From Pseudomonadota bacterium (GTDB lineage: Bacteria > Pseudomonadota > Gammaproteobacteria > Xanthomonadales > Xanthomonadaceae): a stretch of DNA of 15,062 nucleotides. This document shows, piece after piece, positions 1-7,956 of this stretch. The stretch's first letter is position 1. The number at the start of each line of letters is the position of its first letter. The stretch lies in NCBI GenBank assembly GCA_025355485.1, contig JANXZP010000155.1:1-15062 (forward strand), in the 5' to 3' direction. The position numbers were made by a program, and so were the translations under genes. The notes under the pieces are model-generated. The model did no database searches. It was given only the letters and a program-made list of their open reading frames with translations, and had not been told where the DNA came from.

Positions 1-1
1 G

Positions 2-553
2 TTCAAGGTGCTGTTCGACTACGGCCACAACGCGCACGCGGTCGGCGTGATGGCCGATCTCGCGCAACGGCTCGACGTGACTGGCCGGCGCATCGTGGTG
101 GTCGCCGGGCCGGGCGATCGTCGCGACGAGGACCTGCGCGAGATCGCCAACGCCGTGGCCGGGCGTTTCGACCACTACATCGTGCGCCGCGACGATGGCT
201 TGCGCGGCCGCGATGGCGACGAAGTACCGCGCATCATTGCGAATGCACTGATCGCAGCGGGCGTGCCGGAGAGCGCGATCAGCAGGATCCACGACGAACA
301 GGAAGCGATCGATGCGGCGCTGAAGATGGGTCGCGCGGGCGACCTGCTGCTGGTGTTCGCCGACGCGCTGGTGCGTTCGTGGAAGCAGATCATCAAGTTC
401 CGTCCCGAAGGCGCTCCCGAAGCGCCGCCGCGCGAAGCGATGCCGGAGATGCGCGTCGTCGAACCCGCCGCCGAGGAAGCGATCCACGCCGCGATGGAAG
501 GCATGATCCGCGACGAGCGCGGCATCACCATCGCGCGCGAAGGCGACGATTGA
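2..553 (+). CDS. cphA: Cyanophycin synthetase, C-terminal part (5' truncated by window edge)
   Basis: Only the last 183 residues are in the window; the frame is open to the left edge. The visible part is the C-terminal domain of a Mur-ligase-type enzyme: it begins with VLFDYGHNAHAV, the DYxHN motif of the last Mur-ligase domain, and continues with IVVVAGPGDRRDED and a GDLLLVFAD segment, as in the arginine-adding module of CphA. Full CphA has an N-terminal domain, an ATP-grasp domain that adds Asp to the backbone and a Mur-ligase domain that adds Arg to the Asp side chains, giving the storage polymer multi-L-arginyl-poly-L-aspartate in the cytoplasm. The ATP-grasp part cannot be checked here, so the full function is inferred. 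The tail after about residue 138 is acidic and low in complexity. The stop at 551-553 lies 2 nt before the next start, implying co-transcription. A stand-alone Mur ligase is the alternative; the YGHN variant and the CphA-like neighbour favour CphA. Confidence 0.8.
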   Translation, partial: FKVLFDYGHNAHAVGVMADLAQRLDVTGRRIVVVAGPGDRRDEDLREIANAVAGRFDHYIVRRDDGLRGRDGDEVPRIIANALIAAGVPESAISRIHDEQEAIDAALKMGRAGDLLLVFADALVRSWKQIIKFRPEGAPEAPPREAMPEMRVVEPAAEEAIHAAMEGMIRDERGITIAREGDD

Positions 554-555
554 GC

Positions 556-2346
556 ATGCCATCGACCGTTGAGCCGAGCCCGACGCCGTTCACCGATTCG
601 CGCCGGCTGCTCGGCGCGAACCCGTATTTCGGCGGCGTTGGCGCGGCGCTGGAAACCGAAGGCATCGCGGTGGATGCGGCGTTGCTGGACGCATGGAGCG
701 CGCGTATCGCGAAAGCACGCGTCGTACTCGGATGGCCCGATGCCGCGATCGTCGCGCTGAATCACGCGAGCGGCGCGACACTTGCGTTCGCCGCACCGCT
801 CGACCGATTGTTCGCCGCGACCGATGTCAACGAATGGGCATGGCTCGCGAGTATCGCCGAAGCGCGCCTCGACTCCGGCTTCGCGCGGTTCAACGCGCCC
901 GCTTACGCGGCGGCCTGGGACGAAGAACTCGCGATGACGACCCTGCGCGCGCTCGCCGCGTGCGAGGCCAAGCCGGAACTAATCGCGCTCGAACGCGCCG
1001 CGCAAATGCATCGCATCGCGCTACTGCTCGACGACGATGCGCTCACGCTCGGTGAGGGCAACGGCGCGCAGAGCTGGCCGCCGGATGCATTGCCGGATGC
1101 CGCTGCGATCGACTGGTCGGCTTTGCACGATGTTCCGCTTGCACTGGTCACCGGCACCAATGGCAAGACCACGACCGTGCGCCTGCTCGCTGCGATGGCG
1201 CGCGCGCACGGCTGGCGAACCGGCTACAGCTGCACCGATGGCCTGTTCGTCGATACCGCGCAAATCGCGGCCGGCGATTATTCCGGCCCGGCCGGTGCGC
1301 GCGCGGTGCTGCGCCATCCCGGAGTGCAGGCGGCGATCCTGGAAACCGCGCGCGGCGGCATCCTGCGGCGCGGGCTCGCGATGCAGCGCGCGCTTACGGC
1401 GGTCGTCACCAACCTCAGCGCGGATCATTACGGCGCTTACGGCGTGCACGACCTGGATGCGCTCGCGCGGGTGAAGCTCACGGTCGCGCGCGTGGTCGAT
1501 CGCGACGGCCTGCTGGTGCTCAATGCCGACGACGCGAGTTTGCGCGCGCATGCCGATGGACTCGACTGCGCGATCGGCTGGTTCGCATTCGACGACCGCG
1601 CGGCATTGCTGGAAGCGCACCGTGCGCAGGGCGGCGCGACCTGCGGCGTGCGCGACGGACATGTGCGCCTTGTGTTTACAGGCATCGTGCATGATCTGGG
1701 CCTCATCGACACGATGCCGCTGAGCGCGCGCGGCCGGGCGCGCTACAACATCGCCAATATCCTTGCCGCGTCACTGGGCGCGGCAGCGCTCGGCATCGCG
1801 CCGGCGACGATCGCCGCCGTGCTCGCGCAGTTCGGCGCGGCGCATGCCGACAATCCCGGTCGATTGCAGCACTGGCCGCTCGCAGGCGTCGACGTGTGGC
1901 TCGACTACGCGCACAACCCCGATGGCCTGCGTGGTCTGCTGCAGGCCGCAGGCGTGCTGCACGGGCGCGGTCGGTTCGGCCTGCTGCTTGGCCAGGCCGG
2001 TGATCGCAGCGACGCCGATATCCGCGCGCTCGCGGCGATCGCGGCGGCATTCCGGCCTGCGCGCGTCGTGCTCAAGGACATTGCCGGCATGCTGCGCGGG
2101 CGCGCTTCCGGCGAAGTCGCCGCGATACTGCGCGAAGCCCTGCTGGCGCACGGCCTCGCCGCCGATGCGATGGAGTTCTGTAGCGACGAACTCGCTGCCA
2201 CGCGCGCACTGATCGCATGGGCGCAGGCGGGCGATACCCTGGTGTTGCCGATCCACGGCAAGCCCGCGCGCGGCCAGGTCGCGTCCCTGCTGGATCGGCT
2301 CGTAGCGGGCGACTGGCATCCGCAACAGCCGCTTCCTTCCGATTGA
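556..2346 (+). CDS. CphA-like Mur ligase family protein lacking ATP-grasp domain
   Basis: A 596-residue protein with the cyanophycin-synthetase type of Mur-ligase core. Residues about 1-190 form an N-terminal region with RRLLGANPYF near the start and LTLGEGNGAQ around 163-172, which I do not recognise as a catalytic domain. The P-loop GTNGKTTT is at 200-207, ETARGGILRRG at 263-273, NLSADH at 286-291, VKLTVARVV around 306-314 (K307 may be the carbamylated lysine), NADD at 323-326 and the C-terminal-domain motif DYAHNPDG at 450-457. These motifs imply ATP-dependent amide-bond formation onto a carboxylate. The roughly 200-residue ATP-grasp domain of CphA is absent, so on its own it should not extend a poly-Asp backbone. 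The ATG at 556 follows the cphA stop by 2 nt; the frame is open further upstream, but that part lies inside cphA. No strong ribosome site is seen, so translation may be coupled. It probably works with CphA; the substrate is unknown. Confidence 0.82.
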   Translation: MPSTVEPSPTPFTDSRRLLGANPYFGGVGAALETEGIAVDAALLDAWSARIAKARVVLGWPDAAIVALNHASGATLAFAAPLDRLFAATDVNEWAWLASIAEARLDSGFARFNAPAYAAAWDEELAMTTLRALAACEAKPELIALERAAQMHRIALLLDDDALTLGEGNGAQSWPPDALPDAAAIDWSALHDVPLALVTGTNGKTTTVRLLAAMARAHGWRTGYSCTDGLFVDTAQIAAGDYSGPAGARAVLRHPGVQAAILETARGGILRRGLAMQRALTAVVTNLSADHYGAYGVHDLDALARVKLTVARVVDRDGLLVLNADDASLRAHADGLDCAIGWFAFDDRAALLEAHRAQGGATCGVRDGHVRLVFTGIVHDLGLIDTMPLSARGRARYNIANILAASLGAAALGIAPATIAAVLAQFGAAHADNPGRLQHWPLAGVDVWLDYAHNPDGLRGLLQAAGVLHGRGRFGLLLGQAGDRSDADIRALAAIAAAFRPARVVLKDIAGMLRGRASGEVAAILREALLAHGLAADAMEFCSDELAATRALIAWAQAGDTLVLPIHGKPARGQVASLLDRLVAGDWHPQQPLPSD

Positions 2347-2365
2347 GCACATCCGATCGAGCAGC

Positions 2366-2394
2366 GCGACACGCACGCCGCACTGCGCGACAAT
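2366..2394 (+). promoter_or_regulatory. Candidate sigma70-type promoter for pyrE
   Basis: GCGACA (2366-2371) and GACAAT (2389-2394) are separated by 17 bp and each match four of six consensus positions. The predicted transcription start is near 2401, giving a leader of only about 20 nt before the ATG at 2422. The pattern is weak, but it sits in the only gap (2347-2421) between the Mur ligase gene and pyrE. Confidence 0.35.
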
Positions 2395-2421
2395 TGCCAT
2401 CTCCGAATCGTGATGGCCGCC

Positions 2422-3072
2422 ATGCAGGATCACCAGCGCCAATTCCTCGAACACGCCCTCGACCGCGAAGCGCTGCGCTTCGGCGAGTTCACCCTGAAGT
2501 CCGGTCGCGTCAGTCCGTATTTTTTCAACGCGGGGCGTTTCGACAGCGGCGCGGCGCTGGCGGTACTTGGCGATGCGTACGCGCAGACCTTGCTCACGGC
2601 AAAGCTCGATTTCGACGTGCTGTTCGGCCCGGCCTACAAGGGCATTCCGCTAGCCACGGCGACCGCGCTGGCGCTCGCCGCGCAGGGCCGCGATGCGCCG
2701 CTCGCGTTCAACCGCAAGGAAGCCAAGGACCACGGCGAGGGCGGTTCGCTGATCGGCGCGCCGCTGGCCGGAAAACGCGTGCTGATCGTGGACGACGTGA
2801 TCACTGCAGGCACCGCGATCCGCGAGGCGATCGAGATCATCTGTGGCGCCGGCGGCATCCCCTGCGGCGTGCTGATCGCGCTGGACCGGCAGGAGCGCAG
2901 CGGCGATAGCGAGATGTCCGCAACAGAAGCGGTACGCGCCGAATTCGGCATTCCCGTACTCGCGATCACGGGCCTGGACGAGCTGCTGCAACTGGCCGAG
3001 GGCCGGGCCGACCTGACCATGCATCGAGAGGCGCTTTTGGCGTATCGTCAGCGCTACGGAAGCGGCGCCTGA
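2422..3072 (+). CDS. pyrE: Orotate phosphoribosyltransferase
   Basis: A cytoplasmic enzyme that transfers orotate to PRPP to give orotidine 5'-monophosphate, the fifth step of pyrimidine synthesis. The 216-residue product is close to the 213 residues of E. coli PyrE and nearly collinear with it: MQDHQRQFLEHAL matches its N-terminus, followed by FGEFTLKSGRVSPYFFN at 20-36. The flexible catalytic loop FNRKEAKDHGEGG is at 96-108 and the PRPP-binding signature VLIVDDVITAGTA at 120-132, both intact. In-frame starts also exist at GTG 2410 and ATG 2413, but the ATG at 2422 gives the family's usual N-terminus. No clear Shine-Dalgarno sequence precedes any of them. A secreted DUF4124 protein follows after 23 bp on the same strand and may be in the same transcript. 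The identification is firm; the exact start is slightly less so. Confidence 0.96.
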   Translation: MQDHQRQFLEHALDREALRFGEFTLKSGRVSPYFFNAGRFDSGAALAVLGDAYAQTLLTAKLDFDVLFGPAYKGIPLATATALALAAQGRDAPLAFNRKEAKDHGEGGSLIGAPLAGKRVLIVDDVITAGTAIREAIEIICGAGGIPCGVLIALDRQERSGDSEMSATEAVRAEFGIPVLAITGLDELLQLAEGRADLTMHREALLAYRQRYGSGA

Positions 3073-3095
3073 TCCAACCGCCGCCGGAGACTGCC

Positions 3096-3776
3096 ATGAC
3101 CGCACCACGCAACGCACTCACCGCCGCGATCGCCTTGCTGATCGCCGCGCCGATCGCACTGATGCCGGCGTCTGCCGCGCCCAAGCTCTACCACTGGGTC
3201 AGCGCCGACGGCAAGGATCACTACAGCGATGTGCTGCCGCCGGAAGCGCTCGCGCAGGCGCGCCAGGAAATCAACGGCAACAACGGCGCAACCGTCAAAC
3301 AGGTCGAGCGCGCGCAGACCCCCGAGGAGATCGCCGCCACCGCTGCCAAGGTCGCCGCCGATGCGCAGGCCGCCGATGCCGCGCAGAAGGTCAAGGAAAG
3401 TGATCAGGCCCTGCTCGCGTCGTACTCGACGGAAGCCGACCTGCAGCGCGTCAACGATCAAAAAATCGCGCAGTCGACCGCCACCCTCAAGTCGCTACGG
3501 GTCGGCATGGAAAGCCAGCAGCAGAGCCTGTCGGCGCTGTTGATCGACGCATCCAACCACGAGCTCACCGGCAGCAAGATCAACGCGAAGCTGGCCGAGT
3601 CGATCCAAACGGCCCACAAGCAGGTGGTCGACCAGCAGGCGCTGCTGCTCAGGCAGGAAGCGCAAAGCACGAGCCTGCTCCAGGAAACCGCCGCGACCCT
3701 CGCGCGCTACCGCGCCCTGCGCACGGCCGCTGATGCCGACGCCAAGCACGCGACGACTACGCCGCCGAATGGGTGA
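3096..3776 (+). CDS. Secreted DUF4124-domain coiled-coil protein
   Basis: A 226-residue protein with an N-terminal signal peptide: hydrophobic core at about 9-25, then an AxA-type cleavage site at ASAA, around residue 28. Right after it comes the DUF4124 signature KLYHWVSADGKDHYSDVLPP (residues 30-49), a short domain common in exported proteins of gammaproteobacteria and of unknown function. From about 70 to 215 the sequence is rich in Ala, Gln, Glu, Lys and Leu with few helix breakers, consistent with a long helical coiled coil. It should be periplasmic or envelope-associated. A GGAGA ribosome site at 3086-3090 lies 5 nt before the ATG, and pyrE ends 23 bp upstream. It is convergent with algC. 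No enzymatic motif is visible; a structural or scaffolding role is only a guess. Confidence 0.85.
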   Translation: MTAPRNALTAAIALLIAAPIALMPASAAPKLYHWVSADGKDHYSDVLPPEALAQARQEINGNNGATVKQVERAQTPEEIAATAAKVAADAQAADAAQKVKESDQALLASYSTEADLQRVNDQKIAQSTATLKSLRVGMESQQQSLSALLIDASNHELTGSKINAKLAESIQTAHKQVVDQQALLLRQEAQSTSLLQETAATLARYRALRTAADADAKHATTTPPNG

Positions 3777-3781
3777 ACTGC

Positions 3782-3860
3782 GGTTTTAGGTTTGCGATGT
3801 GCAGTGTCGGGTTTTCGGTAGCAGCATTCTTTCGATGCTCTCGCTCGAACACCTAAAACC
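3782..3860. terminator. Inverted repeat between convergent genes, possible bidirectional terminator
   Basis: GGTTTTAGGT (3782-3791) is an exact inverted repeat of ACCTAAAACC (3851-3860), with a 59-nt loop. Within the loop, AGCAT (3823-3827) and ATGCT (3835-3839) form a smaller hairpin. The block fills the 93-bp gap between the DUF4124 gene and algC, which converge. There is no classical U-tract right after a tight GC stem, so termination is a placement-based inference. Confidence 0.4.
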
Positions 3861-3869
3861 CAAACTGTT

Positions 3870-6182
3870 TCAAAACGGCAGCGCAAGATCGGGCTTGATC
3901 GCGAGCAGTTGCTGACGGAACACGTTCTGGATGCGCGTCAGTGCCTCCGGAGTGTCGGCGTCGAAGCGCATCACCAGCATCGGGGTGGTGTTGGAGGCGC
4001 GCACCAGCCCCCAACCGTCGGGCCAGTCGGCGCGCACACCGTCGATGGTCGCTACGCGCGCGCCTTCGAATTTCGCGCGTTCGCGGAAAGTATTGATGAA
4101 CGCGTGGGTATCGTCCTCGTCCATTGGCGCCTTGAGCTCGGGCGTGCTGAAACCCTTCGGCAATTCGGCGAACACCGCATCGGCGTTCTCGTCGCGGGTG
4201 GCGAGAATTTCCAGCAGCCGCGCTGCCGCATAGATGGCGTCGTCGAAACCGTACCAGCGTTCCTTGAAGAAGAAATGGCCGCTCATCTCGCCCGCCAGTT
4301 CGGCGCCGGTTTCCTTCATCTTGGCCTTGATCAGCGAATGCCCGGTCTTCCACATCAACGGGCTGCCGCCATGACGCAGGATGTGCGAGGCCAGATGCCC
4401 CGTGCATTTGACGTCGTACACGATGCACGCGCCGGGATTGCGTTCGAGTACATCGGCGGCAAACAACATGAGTACGCGATCGGGATAGATGATCTCGCCG
4501 GCGCGGGTGACCACGCCAAGACGGTCGCCATCGCCATCGAACGCCAGGCCGATATCCGCCTCCAGTCGTTGCACCATCTGGATCAGGTCGTGCAGATTGG
4601 CCGGATCGCTGGGGTCGGGATGGTGGTTCGGGAAGGCGCCGTCGACCTCGCAGAAGATCGGCGCGACTTCGCAACCGATCGCCTCGAGCACTTCCGGCGC
4701 GAGCATGCCGGCCACGCCATTGCCGGCGTCCACCACGACTTTCAGCTTGCGTTCGAGCTGGATGTCCTCGGAAATGCGCTGCGTGTATTCGGCCGCCACT
4801 TCGCGTTGTTGCACGCCGCCGGGCGTCGCCGGTTTGTACAGGCGGTTCTCGGCGATGCGCGCATACAAGGCCTGGATCGCATCGCCGGCCAAGGTCTCGC
4901 CGCCGAGCACGATCTTGAAACCGTTGTAATCGGGCGGATTGTGGCTGCCGGTGACCGACACGCACGAACCGGTGCGCAACTGGAACGCGGCGAAATACGT
5001 CAGCGGCGTCGGCGCCATGCCAATATCGACGACCTCGCGGCCCGCCGCGCGCAGGCCATCGATCAGCGCATTCGCCATTTCCGGGCTGGACTGGCGGCCG
5101 TCGCGACCGATCACGATCTCCTTGAGTCCCTGATCCTGCATCGCGCTGCCTATCGCCTGGCCGATCAACTTGGCCACGCTGGCATCGAGCGTCGATCCGA
5201 CCACGCCGCGTATATCGTAGGCGCGGAAGATGCTGCGCTCGATCGCGATCGGCGCGGGCTTGGGCGTTTCGCGCACCACGATCTTGTGTTCGGGTTGCGG
5301 CGCGTTTTCGAGCTGCTGGGCCATCGTGCCTTCGCCGTCGTCCGCCGCAACCGGTCCACCGGCGCTTGCGGACATGGGCTGCCGGGAGTGCCACAGCAGC
5401 CACGCGGCGGCCGCTGCGAGCAACGCTGCGAGGATGTAGCCGAGCAACGCCGACACCCCGAACAAGCCCCCCGTCGCATGCGGACTCGCGGTGAGGATCT
5501 GAAACCCGTTCTCGCGCAACTTGATCGATGCGACATCGCCGTTTTGCGCGAGGCTGGCATCGCCGATACCACCGACTTCGAATTCGTGAAAGCGCAGGGC
5601 CAGATAGCCGGCCCCCGGTTGCGCCGACTTCACCGATGCGGCCAGCGTGTCCAGCGGCAACGGCGCCAGCACCAGCGACTTGACCTCGCCGCCCTGCTTG
5701 ACCGGGCCAGCAAGCAACAACTGTGGTTTGCCGTCGACGCGCGCGACCGTCACCACGGCATTGCCGGAGTTGAGCGCGCTGTCGAGCGCGGCGAGACGCC
5801 CGTAACCGAAATGCGCGGCGTCGGCGTAGGTCGCTGCTAGATCGGACGCGAAAAACGCAGCCTTGCCGGCGTCCGGCCAGTCGCCGACGAAGGCTTTCGC
5901 GGCGGCGGCGTTGTCGCCGCTGGCGGTCGCGGCGATGACCACCGGGTCGTTGCGGCCCTGGTCGAAATGCCGGACCAGTTCGTCCAGGGTCTGTCCAACT
6001 GCATCCTGTATGCGCTGGGCCTCGGCCGCCACCGTCCGGCTGGCGCGGCCCGCCGCGCCCTGGTGCCATGCGTCCCAGCCCAGCACGAGCGCGAACACGA
6101 GCAGCAGTGCGGCGATCAGAACGCCATAACGCACCAGCGCTTGTTTCGCGGCGACGATCGGATGGATGTCAGGCTTCTGCAT
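3870..6182 (-). CDS. algC: Membrane-anchored phosphomannomutase/phosphoglucomutase (AlgC type)
   Basis: A 770-residue protein in two parts. Residues 1-265 hold a transmembrane helix at about 20-37, a predicted periplasmic region of about 200 residues and a second helix at about 240-265; a linker rich in Pro, Ala and Glu follows. From about 315 to the end lies a complete alpha-D-phosphohexomutase: the phosphoserine loop TGSHNPP at 411-417 (catalytic S413), the metal site DGDGDR at 549-554, the sugar-specificity loop GEMSGHFFFKERW at 631-643 and the phosphate-binding loop RASNTTP at 728-734. The enzyme interconverts hexose 6- and 1-phosphates (Man, Glc), feeding GDP-mannose or UDP-glucose for LPS and exopolysaccharide. 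Start choice: ATG at 6182 preceded by GAGGAA, just before the first helix. Classical Pseudomonas AlgC is about 463 residues; the rest is a sensor-like addition. Its gene follows dut after 26 bp, last in coaBC-dut-algC. Confidence 0.93.
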   Translation of the reverse strand: MQKPDIHPIVAAKQALVRYGVLIAALLLVFALVLGWDAWHQGAAGRASRTVAAEAQRIQDAVGQTLDELVRHFDQGRNDPVVIAATASGDNAAAAKAFVGDWPDAGKAAFFASDLAATYADAAHFGYGRLAALDSALNSGNAVVTVARVDGKPQLLLAGPVKQGGEVKSLVLAPLPLDTLAASVKSAQPGAGYLALRFHEFEVGGIGDASLAQNGDVASIKLRENGFQILTASPHATGGLFGVSALLGYILAALLAAAAAWLLWHSRQPMSASAGGPVAADDGEGTMAQQLENAPQPEHKIVVRETPKPAPIAIERSIFRAYDIRGVVGSTLDASVAKLIGQAIGSAMQDQGLKEIVIGRDGRQSSPEMANALIDGLRAAGREVVDIGMAPTPLTYFAAFQLRTGSCVSVTGSHNPPDYNGFKIVLGGETLAGDAIQALYARIAENRLYKPATPGGVQQREVAAEYTQRISEDIQLERKLKVVVDAGNGVAGMLAPEVLEAIGCEVAPIFCEVDGAFPNHHPDPSDPANLHDLIQMVQRLEADIGLAFDGDGDRLGVVTRAGEIIYPDRVLMLFAADVLERNPGACIVYDVKCTGHLASHILRHGGSPLMWKTGHSLIKAKMKETGAELAGEMSGHFFFKERWYGFDDAIYAAARLLEILATRDENADAVFAELPKGFSTPELKAPMDEDDTHAFINTFRERAKFEGARVATIDGVRADWPDGWGLVRASNTTPMLVMRFDADTPEALTRIQNVFRQQLLAIKPDLALPF

Positions 6183-6208
6183 GCGCTTCCTCTGTGCGGC
6201 GCCCGCGC

Positions 6209-6667
6209 TCAGCGTACGCCGGTGTGGCCGAAACCGCCGCTGCCGCGTGCGCTGTCGGCGAACACCGGCACCACCCGCAAGGCGACCCGTGCAACCGGCA
6301 GGAACACCAGTTGCGCGATCCGATCCCCGGGGGCGATGGTAAAGGCTGCGCCGCCGCGATTCCATCCGCTGACCATCAGCGACCCCTGGTAATCGGCGTC
6401 GATCAATCCGACCAGGTTGCCGAGCACGAAACCGTGTTTGTGCCCCAGCCCGGAGCGCGGCAGGATCACCGCGCACAGCTCCGGATCGCCGATATGGATA
6501 GCAATGCCGGTCGGGATGAGCGACGTCTCGCCGGGCGCGAGGGTGATTTGCGCATCAAGCATCGCGCGCAGATCCATGCCCGCCGAACCCGCGGTTGCGT
6601 AATCGGGCATCGGAAAGTCGCGGCCCAGACGCGAATCGAGTACGCGCATTTCCACGTCGCGGATCAT
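6209..6667 (-). CDS. dut: dUTP diphosphatase (dUTPase)
   Basis: A cytoplasmic trimeric enzyme that hydrolyses dUTP to dUMP and pyrophosphate, keeping uracil out of DNA and supplying dUMP for dTMP synthesis. The 152-residue product (E. coli Dut has 151) carries all five dUTPase motifs: AGSAGMDLRA around 26-35, PRSGLGHKHG at 70-79, GLIDADYQG at 87-95 with catalytic D90, GDRIAQLVFLPV at 114-125, and the C-terminal arm RGSGGFGHTG at 141-150. The ATG at 6667 overlaps the coaBC stop in an ATGA, implying translational coupling. An internal ATG at 6649 is possible, but the first start fits the family length. A longer open frame upstream overlaps coaBC and is not needed. dut lies between coaBC and algC, the order seen in Pseudomonas. 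Confidence 0.97.
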   Translation of the reverse strand: MIRDVEMRVLDSRLGRDFPMPDYATAGSAGMDLRAMLDAQITLAPGETSLIPTGIAIHIGDPELCAVILPRSGLGHKHGFVLGNLVGLIDADYQGSLMVSGWNRGGAAFTIAPGDRIAQLVFLPVARVALRVVPVFADSARGSGGFGHTGVR

Positions 6668-7929
6668 GCGCGCGCCGCCGGCAGGCGATCGAGCAACAGC
6701 AGCAGCAGGTCGCGCGCTACCTGGGTTTTCGACGCCGGCCCGAGTTCGGCCTCGCCGCCAGCCCAAAAAACGCTGAGCGCGTTGCTGTCGCAATCGAAAC
6801 CGCAGCCTTCCACGCCGACGCGATTGGCGGCGATCGCATCGACGCGCTTGCGTTGCAATTTTTCGCGCGCGGACTCGGCGAGGTTGCCGGTTTCCGCGGC
6901 GAATCCGACCACCAGCCGCGGACGCTGCGGATGCGCGGCGATCTCGGCGAGGATGTCGGGCGTGCGCACGAGATCGAGCGTCAATCCCGAATTGCGCGAT
7001 GCGGCGTCACTGCCTTGATCGAGGATGGGCTTCTTGATCTTGTCGGTCGCCGTACGAGCGGGCATGTAATCCGCGACCGCCGCGGCGCCGATGTAGATGT
7101 CCTGCGGCAGTGCGGACAGCGCTGCGTCGCACATCTCGACCGCACGGCGCACATCGATGCGACGCACGCCCGCCGGTGTCGGCAATGCGACTGGCCCGGC
7201 AATCAAGGTCACGTCCGCGCCGAGTTCGGCCGCGGCGGCGGCAAGCGCAAAACCCATCTTGCCGGAACTGCGATTGCCGAGATAACGCACCGGATCCAGA
7301 TCCTCATACGTCGGCCCCGCACTGACCAGCACGCGTTGCCCGGCCAGCGGGCCACTGCCTGAAGGAACACGCGATGCGATCAGCGCACGCACGATCGCAT
7401 CGGGTTCGACGAGTCGGCCCGGCCCGAATTCGCCGCAAGCTTGCGAGCCGTCATCGGGACCGATCAGCTGCGCGCCGCGTTCGCACAGCGTCGCGACATT
7501 CGCCTGCGTCGCCGGATGCCACCACATGCGGTTGTTCATCGCAGGCGCGAGCGTCAACTGCGCGGTAGTCACAAGGCACAACGTGCTGAGCAGGTCGTTC
7601 GCGTGGCCATGCGCGAGTTTTGCAATCACGTCGGCGCTCGCGGGCGCGATCACGACGCGCGTCGCCCAGCGCGCGAGTTCGATATGGCCCATCGCCGCTT
7701 CGGCCGCCGGATCCCACAACGAGCTGCGCACCGGATGGCCCGACAACGCCTGGAATGTCGCGGCGCCGACGAAATGCGCGGCGGCTTCGGTCAGCACCAC
7801 GCGCACCTCGGCGTCCGCATCGCGCAGGCGGCGCACGAGTTCGGCGGCCTTGTATGCAGCGATACCGCCGCTGACGCCAAGCAGGATGCGCTCGCCCGCC
7901 AGGCTCCGCTTCGCCTCGAACTCATTCAC
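6664..7929 (-). CDS. coaBC: Bifunctional phosphopantothenoylcysteine decarboxylase / phosphopantothenate-cysteine ligase
   Basis: A 421-residue bifunctional enzyme of coenzyme A synthesis: CoaB joins 4'-phosphopantothenate to cysteine using CTP, and CoaC decarboxylates the product with FMN to 4'-phosphopantetheine. The N-terminal CoaC half shows GVSGGIAAYKA (18-28), the catalytic His in GHIELARWA (H82), PAMNNRMW (129-136) and the substrate-lid Cys in QACGEFGPGR (C165). The CoaB half shows SAGPTYEDLDPVRYLGNRSSGKMG (203-226, N219), AAVADYMP (283-290) and KIKK (297-300). The start is a GTG at 7929: an in-frame TAG at 7942-7944 blocks any longer version, and AGGA overlapping that stop serves as ribosome site. 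It is the first gene of coaBC-dut-algC, overlaps dut by 4 nt and is divergent from radC. All catalytic residues I know for the family appear present. Confidence 0.96.
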   Translation of the reverse strand: MNEFEAKRSLAGERILLGVSGGIAAYKAAELVRRLRDADAEVRVVLTEAAAHFVGAATFQALSGHPVRSSLWDPAAEAAMGHIELARWATRVVIAPASADVIAKLAHGHANDLLSTLCLVTTAQLTLAPAMNNRMWWHPATQANVATLCERGAQLIGPDDGSQACGEFGPGRLVEPDAIVRALIASRVPSGSGPLAGQRVLVSAGPTYEDLDPVRYLGNRSSGKMGFALAAAAAELGADVTLIAGPVALPTPAGVRRIDVRRAVEMCDAALSALPQDIYIGAAAVADYMPARTATDKIKKPILDQGSDAASRNSGLTLDLVRTPDILAEIAAHPQRPRLVVGFAAETGNLAESAREKLQRKRVDAIAANRVGVEGCGFDCDSNALSVFWAGGEAELGPASKTQVARDLLLLLLDRLPAARA

Positions 7930-7956
7930 GTCGGAAGATTCCTACGCTGACACAAG

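Noticed and set aside
379..555. A longer start for the CphA-like ligase inside the cphA 3' end.
   Set aside because: The 59 added residues are almost pure Arg/Asp/Ala/His, a shadow of the cphA frame. The ATG at 556 gives a sensible N-terminus.
3909..5840. An open frame of more than 600 codons on the plus strand opposite algC.
   Set aside because: It mirrors the algC frame, has Arg/His-rich composition and no recognisable domain. The minus strand holds all the phosphohexomutase motifs.
6183..6476. A possible 98-residue N-terminal extension of the AlgC protein.
   Set aside because: It overlaps dut in another frame and has low-complexity Arg-rich sequence. The ATG at 6182 has a good ribosome site and directly precedes the first membrane helix.
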